Below, piece by piece: positions 36,139-49,100 of a DNA stretch of 64,000 nucleotides. The translations under genes were made by a program, and so were the position numbers. Every line of letters begins with the position of its first letter. The first letter of the stretch is position 1. Under the pieces are notes generated by a model, which saw only the letters and a list, made by a program, of their open reading frames with translations, ran no database searches and had not been told where the DNA came from. Origin of the DNA: Acanthochromis polyacanthus (Eukaryota > Chordata > Actinopteri > Pomacentridae); assembly GCF_021347895.1 (NCBI RefSeq), contig NC_067120.1, positions 11,393,361-11,457,360 on the forward strand, written 5' to 3'.

Positions 36139-39100
36139 TGTGTGGGCCCGCTCTACACTGCGCTGGGGGCCAAAACACTAGAGATTGCTTTGATCTGGAT
36201 TCTCTGTGTCTCGTCCAATCACAATCATGTCACCGGCTCCCCACGGCAGGAGCGACTCATTCATGGTGCAGAGAGGAGACCCTCCTGCATGTTATTACTT
36301 TATATACACTTCATTTTACAAGAACTATGTTCACAAAATGGCTTCATCCATATCCCACAGAAGCATCACAATACTGGCGGACAAAAAGATTTTACACACT
36401 TGCAAGGATGTGGCACGCAACCAGATATGTTTCTATTTAGGAACATCTGCGACGGCAAATTGCTTTGATAGAGACGATAGAGAATGGCAGCGGCAGAAAT
36501 ACACAGAGGTATGCATGCAATATTTTCTCAGAAGCTGGAAGGAACAATTAAACAATGTACAACAGTGAAACATTAATCTTGAATTGACACTTCGTGATCC
36601 ACAGGTTTTTTTCCCCAACTCTATCCTGCACAATAAGAACTAACTGGAAACTTTCCTGACAGTTGTCCTGGTTAAGTGATGTAAGATTTGCATCTTCTGA
36701 CATCTTGAGTGAAAACAATGAAAAATAACAAAATAAATAAAATAATGAAAAATATCTACTACTTATGCACGTCGTAAATTTTCTGCAGCTTAAATAATTC
36801 CTTTCTTATTTCCATTCATAGTAATAACATGTTGTTGTTTCAATTCCACTGCAGTGTACAACTAAAGGCCTTTAATGCAAGAGACATGTTTTGACTGCAG
36901 TCAATACATGTCTTGACTGCAGGCTACAAGGACAAGTTTTTGCCCTGTTTCAAAATGCATTACACTAAAATAGCTGCCTCGATGTGAAAGAACAGTGCGC
37001 TATTTGTTTAAATGGTTGTTAAAGTTAGATGAAAAGACATTGTAATCAAAATGGATTAGGGAATTTAATGTGTCTTCCTTCTGGCTGTTTTGAAACTGCG
37101 ATGGTGTTAAGGATTTCTCTTATTCTAGCTATAAACTGTCTCTTGAAAAACAATAGTTAAGGCCCAAAGGGTCTTGCCTGTGAGCGTAAATGAAAGACAT
37201 TTTAGTGCATTTACAAATTGTAACTGTACAGCAACTTCAGCTCGCCAAAATGCAAGGGAGGTTGGAGCAAAACTAAAAGTAGCATTTGCAGTTCATTTCT
37301 TCCACACGTCTTTTTAAGTTTGTGTTAAAGACTACGGCTGCCCTCTAATAGTCCACCAAAAATTAGTCAGTTTGAGGAGTCTTAGTTGACCATGCTACTT
37401 TGGCATTTTGGGAAACCGGAAACAGAGAATTTTGGAAAAGCTGCTGACACTGCTTTAGTTTCAAAACTGTTTTTTCATTTTAGTCTAGATGGGCAGAAAC
37501 TGAGACTTTTGAAAGGGATGACACAGACATTCATGTTTGCTTTGTGTGTGGGCCGAAACTGACACTACGTGGCGTTCCCTCATTTGCCATGCTCCAATCA
37601 CCAGTTTTCCCACAGAAATCAAAGATAACCAACCCTGTGCTTCCTTTATGTTTCCGTCAGCACCTGCATGCACAGTGTGAATAGTCATGTGATGCATGCT
37701 TTCAGGTGTTTTAGTATACATAGAGATTAATTCAGAAGCCCTTATGAAACCATTGTCTGGATGGAGGCTGGTTTTGTCTCAACATGCTGTTTTAAAACTT
37801 AAAAATGAGTGCGGATCTCATGGATAGACATGATCACTTACAGAACCGGTTCTTGCAGTGGGAAATCCCAAGTGTGGAATCTTTTCAAGAAGGGAAAGGA
37901 CAGCCCCAGGAAGGTAACATGCAAACTCAGGGTTTTAGCTAGAAAAATTGTTAGGCCTGTTGGTTGGCAGCAGCCCAGGCAGGATTCACTGGCCCAGTCC
38001 CAGGACACATACGCAGCATGCTCTCATGAGCACCCTGAATGGCAGGCACAGAAGGCGAGCAGGTTAAGAGACACAAATGACTGATAAAAACTTTACGGGT
38101 TTTTTGACGGTCCACCAGACCACCGATGTGGCAGATAGCATACCACTGCGATAAAGCATCTTTTAGGGTCCAGCGTCAACCACAGACTGATGGCAACATT
38201 AAGTTATGGGTTCTATACTTTCTTTGATAACATACTGAGGATGAGGTATTCGCTGGCTGTGCTTTGTCGACCCGAGGTTGGGCTGACATATTAACTCGGT
38301 GGAGCCGCAAAGCTTAGATGTCACTGTTAACCAATGGTGAGCTCTCAACCATTATATCTGTTTCCAACCAAGCCGAACTACTGTAACTGTAGCTTAAAAA
38401 TCATCTTCTCTGATGATTAGGCCTGGTGTCAAGGGATTAAACTTAGGTTTGGCCGGCTGCCAGACCAGCAATGCCCTGGCAGAAACCCTGCAAACATTCA
38501 GCTATCATTATCTGACCTCAAACATGGCTCATTTGAAATGGTTAAGTAGCCAAATCTTAGCCACTTAGTGTAGATAGCATAGATAAAAAGTCACTATTAG
38601 ATTTGTTAATGAAATGACACGTACAGAATCATCACCAGTTATCATGTATGGCTAACTGTGCATATGTGTATGTAATGGTTTATTATTGCACTTATGTATT
38701 TCTTTGTAAGCTAGCACAGTGTTAACAATGGTATTTATAACATTCTTTCTCAGCCCTGAAAGTCAAGCCATTATCTGATGCCTCCCCAAAAAGTATTTAA
38801 CAAATTAAAATCCTAAACATGTAATGTCTGTGGCTTGAACTAATGACTATTAGTCTTCGAGCAACATCTCAGAGGTAGCCCACCTCAAAAATACATTAAT
38901 TGTTGGATCCATACAATATGAAAAATGCAACCGTTTAAACAGACTTAATAAATTATGTGTCTGTCTTATGTGACTTAAACATGATGCAAACTTCTGCTCC
39001 AACAGGAAGACAAAAACCAGCATCAAATGAAATCTTTGCATGCATTCTAAATATTTAAGAAACCAAAACATTCAATAATAAATCAATTCGATAAACCACA

Positions 39101-41500
39101 CAGCTCCATCTAGTGGAGGATACAAGTTATTTTTCCCCCAAAAAGCCACGTGATGCTAGGTGGCCTACAGTAAACGAGAGAACTTAAAATGTTAATTCAC
39201 ATAAAAAATGAGCAGTTGGTTACTGATTAATTGTTTCATTATTGTTCATGTAAAGCATGCAGCACTGGAACTTTAATTATTACAATCTGTGCAATGAAGC
39301 AATTTTATTTGTATTTTTCTTCAAACTGTAATCATGGCACAGCAGTCTCATTTCCTTTCTTGTTAAAGTTTCAGAGTGCGTTCCTCTGAAATTGTATAGT
39401 TTCTTGAATTTAGGCAGAAGAGTAATAGGGGAGTCCATAAACTGACAACCTGGCAGAAAGACAAATTTGTTGATAACTGGCAGTGACACTGAGTGATGGA
39501 TAGCAAAATTGTCTGCTCCCATTACCTTTTGGAATTGAAATGCATGCTGTGTCACATCATTTGTATTCATGTCACCTACAGTCCTTACTTAACATTAAAG
39601 AAGACCTTTTACATTACCTGACACTAATTATTGGATAGCAAAGAATAGTAATAGAATTATTAGAATAGAAAAGGTGTGATACAGCTTGTAATATAGCCAA
39701 ATAGCTGATAAAATGAATATCTATTATAAAGCATCTAGTATAATAAGCTATAATTGCTACTGGGGAAAAATTACATGTAATGTGTGGAATAAGTGGATGA
39801 AATTGCACATTTAGTAAATAAAGTTATTCATACTGTTTATTATTACCCTGTAAAGCACCTCATCAGTGTGTGTTTAATTTTCTTTTGCAGACCAAGCTAG
39901 CATTGATTGAACAGCCAAATACACTGATGCCCTGTCCAATTGCTTCATTAGATTTTTTTTCTTTGGACTCATATTATGTGATTACTGCTTCACAGCAATA
40001 GCCTGGAGCAAACTGATTAGCTCAAAGAGGCAGTGGGTGAAAGGAAAGGGAAAAAAAAACAACATTTAGATGACTCCTTGTTAGCAGACAAACGGGGACC
40101 AGCGGATGATGAATGTGGATTCAGCTTTCAGTCCAAACACCTGCCTGACAGGAGCAGCTCTTGCCCACTAGTGTTTAACATGTGGGGGTAAAGAGCTCAG
40201 GAAACGAAAATGCAAATAAAACAATAATGCCTTCTCCCTGCTTTGCAACACAGAGAGGTCTTGCATCTGTGGGAGGGGTGGGATGTCTAACAAGAACTAA
40301 TGCTGTTTATGAAAGCAGAGTTTTTGCATCTAATCACAATGTCTATTCCCATGGGCCTGCTACTTCTTCATGCTCCCCTTCAGACTGGTAGAGCACCTCT
40401 CTTCCAGGAGCGCTGTATTTTTAGGATGTTGTGAAGCTTCCTCAGCTGCATACAGAATGAGATGCTCGCCTTTAGGGGGATGTCGAGTTTGAAGATGATG
40501 TCCTTTGGATTTGATTAATTCAGTAACGGAGAGAGAAGCTGTCCCTGACTCAAAATAGACTCCCTTTAAATGACTATATTGCTGTTGTTTTCTTACTTTT
40601 CGCTGTTTGGTCTCTTTGCCACTTATCAGCGTATCACGACAGGAAGCAAATAAATAAAAAAACGGAGAAAAAAAAGTTGTAGGGCTATCAGTGACGGGAG
40701 GCTGTTTATGGAGTGAATCTGCTTGTGTGCGCACATGCATGTGTCTTACAAGAGCGGGGAGGAATATGCTCAGCATGGAGAAGCCTGTCGTGTTCCCAGC
40801 AGAACAGCCTTTTTTTTTTCTCTCTTCCTCTTTACTCTCTGTCTGCTGCCACACTTGTCCAGAGTGCAGCCTTCTGAAGTTTTATCAAGGCTGCATCTAT
40901 TGAAAGCTGACTCACTCCTTGTAGTAGCATATTCGCTCATAATTTGCCATGTTAAAAGAAAATGGTTACACATTGTACTGAAGAAGCTGCAGACAGAGAA
41001 TTATGGCCGCCTAGGCAGAAAAAAAAAACATTCAGACTTTAATTGTGATCTTAAAGTGGTCACAAAAAACTTTAAAGTCCATTTGTGGCCGTAAATAATT
41101 GTCTGTTTAAATGAGCTGATCTGCTTGTAAATACGACATTCTGATGTCAACAAAATAGTCCCCAGATGTTACACACTGAAGGCCGAGGAATTTTAAAGAC
41201 TTTTACTGAGCTTTGTAATAGAGTTTTGTCTAATATGTCTCATTTCTCAACAGCTGGCATTGTTTTAAAAAAACAAAATACTTTCCCCACTCAGCACTTT
41301 CAAAAACAACCCCTGAAAGATTACAATAAATCTTCAAAAACCGTGTGTACCAAATCCAGTTGGACTAGAGTATGTCAATCATCTACTTAATATTCTGGCT
41401 CATCGAGCATTTTGAAGAGAGATTAATGACATGAACAATCTTTACAACAATCCCCTGAAGATGAAAGAAGTCTCAAACAAAAGCACATGTGCTATAACTT
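36135..41500. other. Non-coding stretch, no gene seen
   Basis: The 120-136-codon plus frames at 36030-36568 are created by the GT repeat and its flank. The 164-codon minus frame at 40360-40854 is lysine/serine-rich, with no domain and no splice context. A 22-bp tandem duplication lies at 36884-36922. AT content is high through 38560-39880. Confidence 0.5.
36884..36922. repeat. Two-copy 22-bp tandem duplication
   Basis: ACATGTTTTGACTGCAG (36884-36900) recurs as ACATGTCTTGACTGCAG (36906-36922), one mismatch in 17, at a 22-base offset. Confidence 0.8.
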
Positions 41501-41529
41501 TGATTTAATGGTTTAATACAATGCTAATT

Positions 41530-41900
41530 AGATCACATGCAGTGTCTCCTCATGAAATCTGCTTCCATCGTCTAATTATAACGGCCAGATATGCCATAAT
41601 GGGACACGTGTATTTTAAATCAAAGCCTTTGTGTGACAGAGGATGGCGATCGGGAAAGCGATGCTGGCACTGACATCGGGCATGAGCAGCACGGACATTA
41701 TTTTCATCGTGTCCCCCTTCGAATTGTGACAATAGCAGCCTACAGCTGGCCACGTAGAAAGGAGAGGTTGCTGCCGGCATGGTGGGAGGACTAATTGTGC
41801 GTCTTTATGACTAGTGTGCAGCCGCAGGATGACTAATGAAAAATCCTCAGCTTTTGAACACGTCGTTCACCTCCTTCAGCACTAATTAATGGCTCAATGG
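41530..41900. promoter_or_regulatory. Strong CNE-like block
   Basis: Unique, compositionally balanced sequence with TCTAATTATAACGG, a GATGGCGATCGGGAAAGCGA patch, GACTAATTGTGCG, GATGACTAATGAAAAATCC and CACTAATTAATGGC within 370 bases, and no coding frame of note. Of all blocks in the window this most resembles a deeply conserved fish enhancer. That is a judgement of texture, not an alignment. Confidence 0.35.
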
Positions 41901-44900
41901 AGGAGGACGGTATTTCACCCCAGCCTTTTTCACCCATTATCCACTACTTTAACATAGGGCCCCTCTGCATACTGATCATGTATTAAAGCAGCCCAAGTAA
42001 TGTAAAGCCTCCACTGAAACTCTTCCCACAAAGTGTGTTTTTCTAATGAATTAAAGATGGCTTCCTTGCTCTCTGGCTGGTAAACACTGCCGTTTGCCGC
42101 ATAATCAGCATACGGATTTATACAAATGAATGCAATGGTTATGTTCAAAATTCAGATAGCGGTTGAAAGTGAAAGATGTTAAAAACAACAACTGTGGATG
42201 TAGAATCAGATGCAGTTGCACTCATGGCTCATAATCACTGTCAAGTTTTGTGTTCTGTCTTATCAGCCACGAGAAATGATCACGCATTCGGGTTTTGTAT
42301 TTTCCAGGAGATGTTCTCTCAACTTTATATCTCACTCAGGGTGTGTTAGCGTGTGAGTCGCTGTGAATGGGTTTATCTCGACCAACGCTGACCGTCCGCT
42401 GCGCAGGCTTGATACGAGGGCCGTGAGCTGACTGTCGGAGAGAGAGAGACACAGCTGGGAGTGGGAGAGTAGTTCCTGATCTGACAAAAAAAACAGCAGC
42501 TGATGTGAAAATGGCTCAATTAGGGCAGCCATAAACTCGTTAGGGCCCACGTCGTGCCCGCCTGGGCTGGGGCTTTTTTATTTGCCGCTGCGGTTAATAT
42601 TGCTTCAGCACATTAAAATCTGCAGTTGATGGGCGCACAGGAGCCCTGGTTGTGTCAGGAAGTGCTCTCCTGGTGGACACTTAAACAAAGAATGAGCCCA
42701 CTCCTCTCCCTCAGCAGAGGCACAATTATCAATGCTGTTTTCCTGGGGAGAGAACAAAACAGGGCCACGGCTCTCAGACTCCTTCCTTCGGGCTAATAGA
42801 AGGGTTTCACTCCTTCAGTTATACAGCTGGAAACATGATGTCAGCAGATAAATACGCCATCCAGTAGCCATGGATCAAAGCAATAGTCTTAAATCATGGG
42901 GTTTTGTCGCTGACAGCCTGTAACAATAAGGGTCCTTTTTTTTTTTCCCCACCAAGTCTGTCTGCCAAACAACTGAAGTAAGCACACCTTTTCTCATGCA
43001 GAGCCAAGATGTACACAGACAGATGATCACAGTGGTGGTTGGGCAGCCGAAAGCACTATCCTCCGGCTGCTGCCCACGTTTGTGTCTCTGACAATTAGGC
43101 TCCAGGCTGACAGAGGAGCACGGTTCAGCCACTGTGTTAAGAGACTTTGTCAAACGTGCAGCCCATCAAAATGCACGGGCGGCCCCAGCTGAAGTCAGTC
43201 ATCCCCTATTAACGATGGCCCTCTTAGCTCCTCCTGTGACCTGTGAGCTGGGAAATGAAAGGCGTGGAGGTGCATTCATTTATATAACCAATGTCAGGGT
43301 GCGTCGGACATGGACACCCCTCGTCTCCCTGCGCCTCATCAGCCTCTCTGATCAGATGGGGATGCATAATACATCAGATGGCCAGTAAGTGGAGGAAAGA
43401 CATTCATCACTGTCCACCTTTCAAATTAGATCCCACAGACGTGGCAATCAGTCAGACGCATCAGTATTCAGGCCTGGCTGAAGGCTCTCCTGCAGAGACA
43501 TCCCCTCCATTACAGCTTCGCACACCTTACTTTAGTGTAACAACAGCCGTCACTGCGTAATCTGTACTTCAAACAACAGTGTTTTTCCCCACATTGAATT
43601 TTACTCCAATGTGCTGATGAGCCACTGTGATTGTCTGTATAGATTTATGGATATGGGAGTCGGAGAGAGGCGGAGAGACTTCAAGGAGAGTATTTATGTC
43701 TTACAAGCTCAGCTGTTCAGTTTTGTTTGAGCCTGTCAGACAGATGAGCCTGTCTCTATAGGGCACAGACCAGTCATATGAAAGCCATAGTTTTGGTTTA
43801 AATGTTTCCCTTGTGTTTTTGAATGTCTCATCTTCTTTTGTCTCATAGAAAATTGTTTACATATTATTGTTCCTTGAATGTTCTCAGTGCTGTCTGATCA
43901 AAGATATTTAAATTGACAATTGTATATTTAATAGAAAAAACATAGTCCACTGCTTGCCGAACTAAAAAAAAATCTCTTTCCTTTCCTCATGTCGCTGTCC
44001 CGTTTTGATGGCCTCTTCAATCCCTCCTCAGGTAAGAAAGTGTTCTTTTTAATTCTTTGTCTGTCCGCAAGTTAATGAAATGTAATTTAATATTCAGTTT
44101 GATATTCTCTAATTGCCAAAAGCTGGAAAAGTTCATTTTTTTCCACTATCAATCACAGTTAACGTGTCTGATTTTCATTCCATAATATATAGAAGACATT
44201 TCCATCCACTAATGTATATAAAATGTGTTTCCCTCTGTCGAGACTATACATCTTTTATCAAAATTAACTTAAAGGTCACTGGAAAAAGTGTCGTCATGAG
44301 GTGTCCGTCATGAAATAGAGCTTCAAAGAGCATGAGCTTTAATTCAACTCCGTCACAATAACATTCAAACATTTTTGAAACTTTCCCCTGCCGTTTCATC
44401 AGCCTAATTCATTTTGCACTAAGCTCAATTACTTCAGTCATATTCCGCTGAAAATTGCACATTGAATCAAAATCTGCATGCTCTTACTGCTACAGCAGGT
44501 CCTCACGCTGGCTCCGGATCCATGGTTAATTACGTGTACGTCAAGCCAATCTCAGCAATGTCTGATGTATTAAGCAATAGGCTCTGTGTTTCTTGGTTTT
44601 CCTCAGTAATTAAGAGACTGCGAAAAAGGATTTTCCAAGAGTCTTTTTTTCCCATTTAGACCTCAGGGGGAACACTTTATTTAGTCTACACCCATACGTG
44701 CAGCTTCTGTTGGTCTTGACTAAAATGGACCATGATGCTTCATGTAAGTGAGCCTCAGATGATGCCAGAGTGTAGAGAAGCAGATGTACTGGGTGATCAT
44801 CTTGAGCCTCAGCCACAGCTCCTCTTCCTGGATTTTTGCTTCTGTAGAGTCCAGCTGTCAGAGTTTCCCTGAGGCTGTTAATCGGCTTTGAAATGGAAAC

Positions 44901-45630
44901 AATTAGTTCCATACCTCAGGTAGTGTGTCGTACGGATGGATTCTTCCTTAGAGGCCAAAAAAAGTGTTTTGCTGTGTCATTGGCAGCTAGCAGAGAGGAT
45001 GTTTGAGTTAATGTTTGCTTTTCGTATTTTCGAAATCCAGCGAGTTCAGACCCTGCTTTTGAGTGTAAAAACAGAAAAGCGGCGGTGAAAAATAGCAAGA
45101 GGCTTTTGCACGCCCTCAGCTTGTTATTAAAATAGCCGGGCAGTGTAACCTGGTATACTGTATGTGCAGTGACTTGAAAGTGTGGAAGCGTTGAGGCTGC
45201 TCTTGGAGCAGCTTGGAAGGTCTCCTCAGTCTCTTCTCATCAGCTGTCTGGCTTTAATTTGTCTCAGCGCGCCTCAGGAAAGGTCATGATCCAGATGCTT
45301 TCACCCTCCTCTACTGGTCTTCAGCTTTCCACAAGAGGAAAAGAGAAGGAGAGGGGTGTACAGAGTGGGAGGAAAGTCGCGGTGTGTCTGCCTAGGTTCC
45401 CCCCTATTTCCCCCCTTACTATTGCACATCCTCATTTATAATGAGTGTGCCTGTCCAACAGAGTAGTGGCTCATTTGTTGGTGAGGGAAGGGACTGGCTG
45501 GGATGACCAGGGACACCTGGACGGCTGGCTGGGATCTACATACTCACTGTTGCGCTGTGGTGATTGAACAAATCCCATAGCGAACCTTGTCTCTGGGATC
45601 CTTTCTTTAAATTGTGACAGTCAGAAACCA
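41901..45630. other. Mostly non-coding, moderately GC-rich unique sequence
   Basis: Continues the CNE-like texture through 42300-43560 in patches (for example 42540-42620 and 43130-43400). No frame longer than 100 codons and none protein-like. A short ATG-to-donor segment at 43990-44031 is discussed in the findings as a weak candidate first exon. Confidence 0.45.
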
Positions 45631-45645
45631 ACATCTCCTCTCTTC

Positions 45646-45709
45646 TCCTCTCCTCTCCTCTCCTCTCCTCTCCTCTCCTCTCCTCTCCTCTCCTCTCCTC
45701 TCCTCTCCT
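45646..45709. repeat. TCCTC pentanucleotide microsatellite
   Basis: Thirteen near-perfect TCCTC units, with imperfect copies extending left to about 45634. A pure polypyrimidine/polypurine tract; the minus-strand frame across it is an artefact (repeated RRGEE). Confidence 0.95.
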
Positions 45710-45889
45710 ACAGTACCGTAAAACTAAAATAATTTTGCAATATCCACTTTGTAGACAAGCCAAGTGCTGCAGATGCTCTTCAAGTCAAGGCTATGCTAAT
45801 TATTACACATTTAATTAACAAATGTTGATAGAATTTTATTTTTTTAATAAAAAAAAGATAATTGCATCGCTGCTCTTATGTTTCTCAGA

Positions 45890-46180
45890 AATTAAGCGTT
45901 TGCGACGATGAGTCAGAATGTGTCTGCTTAAAAAGGGTGACATGATGAGGAAACGCCAGCGCACAGTGAATACGAGCAAATAATACAGTCGCAAGGTGTG
46001 TCACGCGTTGTTTCGGCGCGCAAAATGAGATTGCACACATCAGGACAGATAATTGATGACAACAGGGGGAAAAGGTTTTTTAATAGGTTCTGACCTTAAG
46101 GCAACAATTGATTCAATTTGCCTCATCACAATTCACTAATTTCTGTGGGAGGAATAGCTGTGGGATTTTCTATTTTGTAT
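45890..46180. promoter_or_regulatory. CNE-like block
   Basis: CpG-containing unique sequence (TTGCGACGATGAGTCAGAAT, GTCACGCGTTGTTTCGGCGC) followed by CAGATAATTGATGACAACAG. It includes an AP-1-like TGAGTCAG. No open frame. Possible enhancer. Confidence 0.28.
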
Positions 46181-49100
46181 GGGTGGGTGGGGTTGGTGGG
46201 GGTGTAGATGGCTGGAAGCACGCACAATTACTCACATGAAAGAGCCCTTGTTAAATGAGCTTGGCACTCAAGAAACAAACCTCAGAATGTGCCCGTGCAG
46301 ACGTTTGTGTGCATGTTAATCAATAGTCATGATTTATTCAAGGAAGTAGTTGTCAGGAAGTGGCTGTGTGAAGTGTTAAGAGGCTGATGAGAAGCGCACA
46401 GAGGTTTGTATTAGTGTCCACAGAGATGGAAGGCTTTTGTTTTAACCAAAGCCAAAAATTAGTCATGTTCAAATGTGGCGACTATACAGTAAGCTGCCAT
46501 TACATATTAGGAAATAAGTTGTTTAATGGTGTAAAAATGTTTTGAAGATCAACCAAGTAAAAGAGCTCATTTCTTGGACAGTTACTTGCCCATTGTTTCT
46601 GAAAGCTTCTGCAGACAGTTCATTGAGGGCATCCAGCCACTTTCTAAATTGGCTTCTGATTCATTTCTAATCTGGTAATGTCTAAATGCTGCCTTTGGAT
46701 CGGGGTTTCACGAGCTATGTCCTGAAAATAGAGTGAAAAACAAGCGGAATCAAGCATGTCTGTGTTTGTTTGGCCCACTCCGTTCAGGGCTCTTGCGAAA
46801 TGTAACCAGCGTGGCATTGACAAAGATTACGGTCCCACAGGCCACAGTGGGTGTGCAGAAGAAAGTGGCCTTGCTCTGGCAGCTGGCACTGAAACATATA
46901 TACTTAGGCACAGTGGCATACGCTGGCACACAGCGACATACACAAACACACTCACACACACAAACACATGCAGCGAGAGGAGCAGGCTCGCGTAGCGTCA
47001 ACAAGGGGAGAGTCAAAGTCCAAACATCCGTAGTAAGTGTTTGACTCAGCTCAGCCCCTCATAGACACTTTTAATGGAGTTGGCTCTCCCTCCACCCTTC
47101 ACCCTGGATCCAGCCCAGATGGAACGCCACCGCCTCGCTCTCACTCGCTCTGTCTCCATCGTTGCCTCTGTCTTCTGACAGAAAGTAGCAGGAAGGGGGA
47201 AGTTAATGATATAAAAACCATCACACTGTCTCTTTAAGTGGGGATTAGGAAAAAAAAGAGGAGTGGAGGCCAAGGGAGAAGAGGGGGCTGTGATGGGGAG
47301 TGTAAAAATAAGAAGCCCGGCAGGAGCGGCACTGCAAGGTCACCTCTGCTGTAGTGTCGGGCCTGTCGGATCGAAGGCATGGCTAAGGGGTTGCCGTGGT
47401 ATGGTCCGGTCTCCCAGGAATGCTTCAGGAAGATCTCCTGCCATACCTGAGGCAGCCGCTCATTTATCTGGAATGCTGCGCTCCGACTGCTAACGACCAG
47501 CTCAAATTGGACTATTTTTTCCCATTTGTCAGTTGGCCAGCTGCACTGGCTCAGCTGCGCATCTGTGTGGAGGGAAGGCTTAGGACAATGAAAGTTCCAA
47601 ACTCATTTTTCTCACTTCTCTCCATTTTGTGTCTCTCTTCTCACAGTTGGGAGAGTTTTCAGTATTGTTGTCGCCTGTCAGTCTAAGTAACTCTCCCCTG
47701 GTGCAGTGTTAATGGAGACAAGTGCCTTTGGCATGTGGCAAAGCATTTCCTTTGACATTCTGGAGGCCCCAGCACAGCAGGGGTGCTGAGTATGGCTTGT
47801 AATCTGACTGTTGTCGAGGATATTTAACATTGTATGTGTGTTTTCTCTGGTGGCACAGTTTGATGATTTACCTCATCAAACACAGTTTTTCTCTATTTGG
47901 ACAACTAATTTGGATCATAAAGGAAGTAGCTCAGAAAAGATCCATGTACAGCAGTGGACCAGATAACAAGGAATACTCTTCCTATTAATGCAGTCAATTA
48001 CATACACGATACACTACAAATTACAGCATCAAAACTTGTCCCGTCTTGCTAAATTACAATTTATCCTGGCTGTATATTAGATTGTATGGTAATGTATTGT
48101 ACTTGTGTTGTTTTTTTTCCAACTTGTATTTCCATTAATATCTTTGTGTTTTATTAGCAGTATAATGGGAAAGAAAATCAGTTTATCATTTCTATCACAA
48201 CTGGCAGCACAGTGCCAGAATGTAGCTGTCCGCCGAACTATGTGAACAAACTTTATTCATTAGGACGAAATGACAGGGTTTTCTGCAACATTTTTATCAT
48301 TTAAATGAGCTTCATCACACAGGTCATTAATATGGAAATTACCCTCCTTTAGCTTTATTGCAAACCTTTCCCAGGCCCGGTGAAAAGCCAAATGTTCCTG
48401 TAGGCTCACGCTGACTTTTTACTTTCCAGGTTACCTCCAAATGTTATCTCAGTTCATTTGCACAGATTATTAACTTCTTTATCAAAAGATGTTTAATTTA
48501 CAATGTTTTGTAGCTTTGTATGGACAGTGAATGCAGGAGCTTCTGTGTGAGTTCAAATTTAAAAGAAATAAACTTAACTGCAACAGAATACAAGCATAAT
48601 CAGTTATTTATTGTGTGCACTGTTACTTCAGATTTAACATAATTCTGTTCAAATGTGCATCATCAAATCAGATTTTATTTACTTATTAAATATATTTTTA
48701 TTTAACAGGTATTCATTTAATATGATATATTTAAATATTCCCTTTTCTGAAGTATTCTCACTTCTGCTCAACTTATACAAAAGCACACACACACATTTAG
48801 TGTAGTAAACATAAAGAAGCATTCATTTCACAGCTGAAATCACCTCATGAAGTGAACAGGGCATTTTATTATGTATTACATGTTTTGCCATAGAAAGAAA
48901 AAACGGGGGGAAAGTATCACATACATTAGTGTTGATTTTGGTTGAGAGCTTGGAAATATACCGCCCTCAACCCAAACCTCTCACCTTTATTAAGAGGTAC
49001 TTTGATTATAATGATCGCACTGTCTGCATTTCTTTGGCCGCAGCACACTAGTGCAGAGGAAAACCACTGACTGGTCAGGAACTGGCAGAGGCGAGTCAGT

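Noticed and set aside
36030..36568. Three overlapping plus-strand frames of 120-136 codons
   Set aside because: Two are created by translation of the GT microsatellite (Val/Cys runs), and the third lies in its flank without protein-like features.
37330..37395. Text resembling a hAT-type end (GGCTGCCCTCTAATAGTCCA)
   Set aside because: Similarity to a known fish hAT terminus is loose, and no matching second end or target duplication was found.
37866..37913. Possible small exon WEIPSVESFQEGKGQPQEG between CTTGCAG and GGTAACA
   Set aside because: The acceptor lacks a pyrimidine tract, the segment is short, and no partner exon was found.
40360..40854. 164-codon minus-strand frame, the longest in the window
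   Set aside because: Starts at an arbitrary ATG, has low-complexity Lys/Ser/Phe stretches, no domain, no splice or promoter context. Expected by chance in 64 kb.
45536..45763. Minus frame with repeated RRGEE
   Set aside because: Translation of the TCCTC microsatellite, not a protein repeat.
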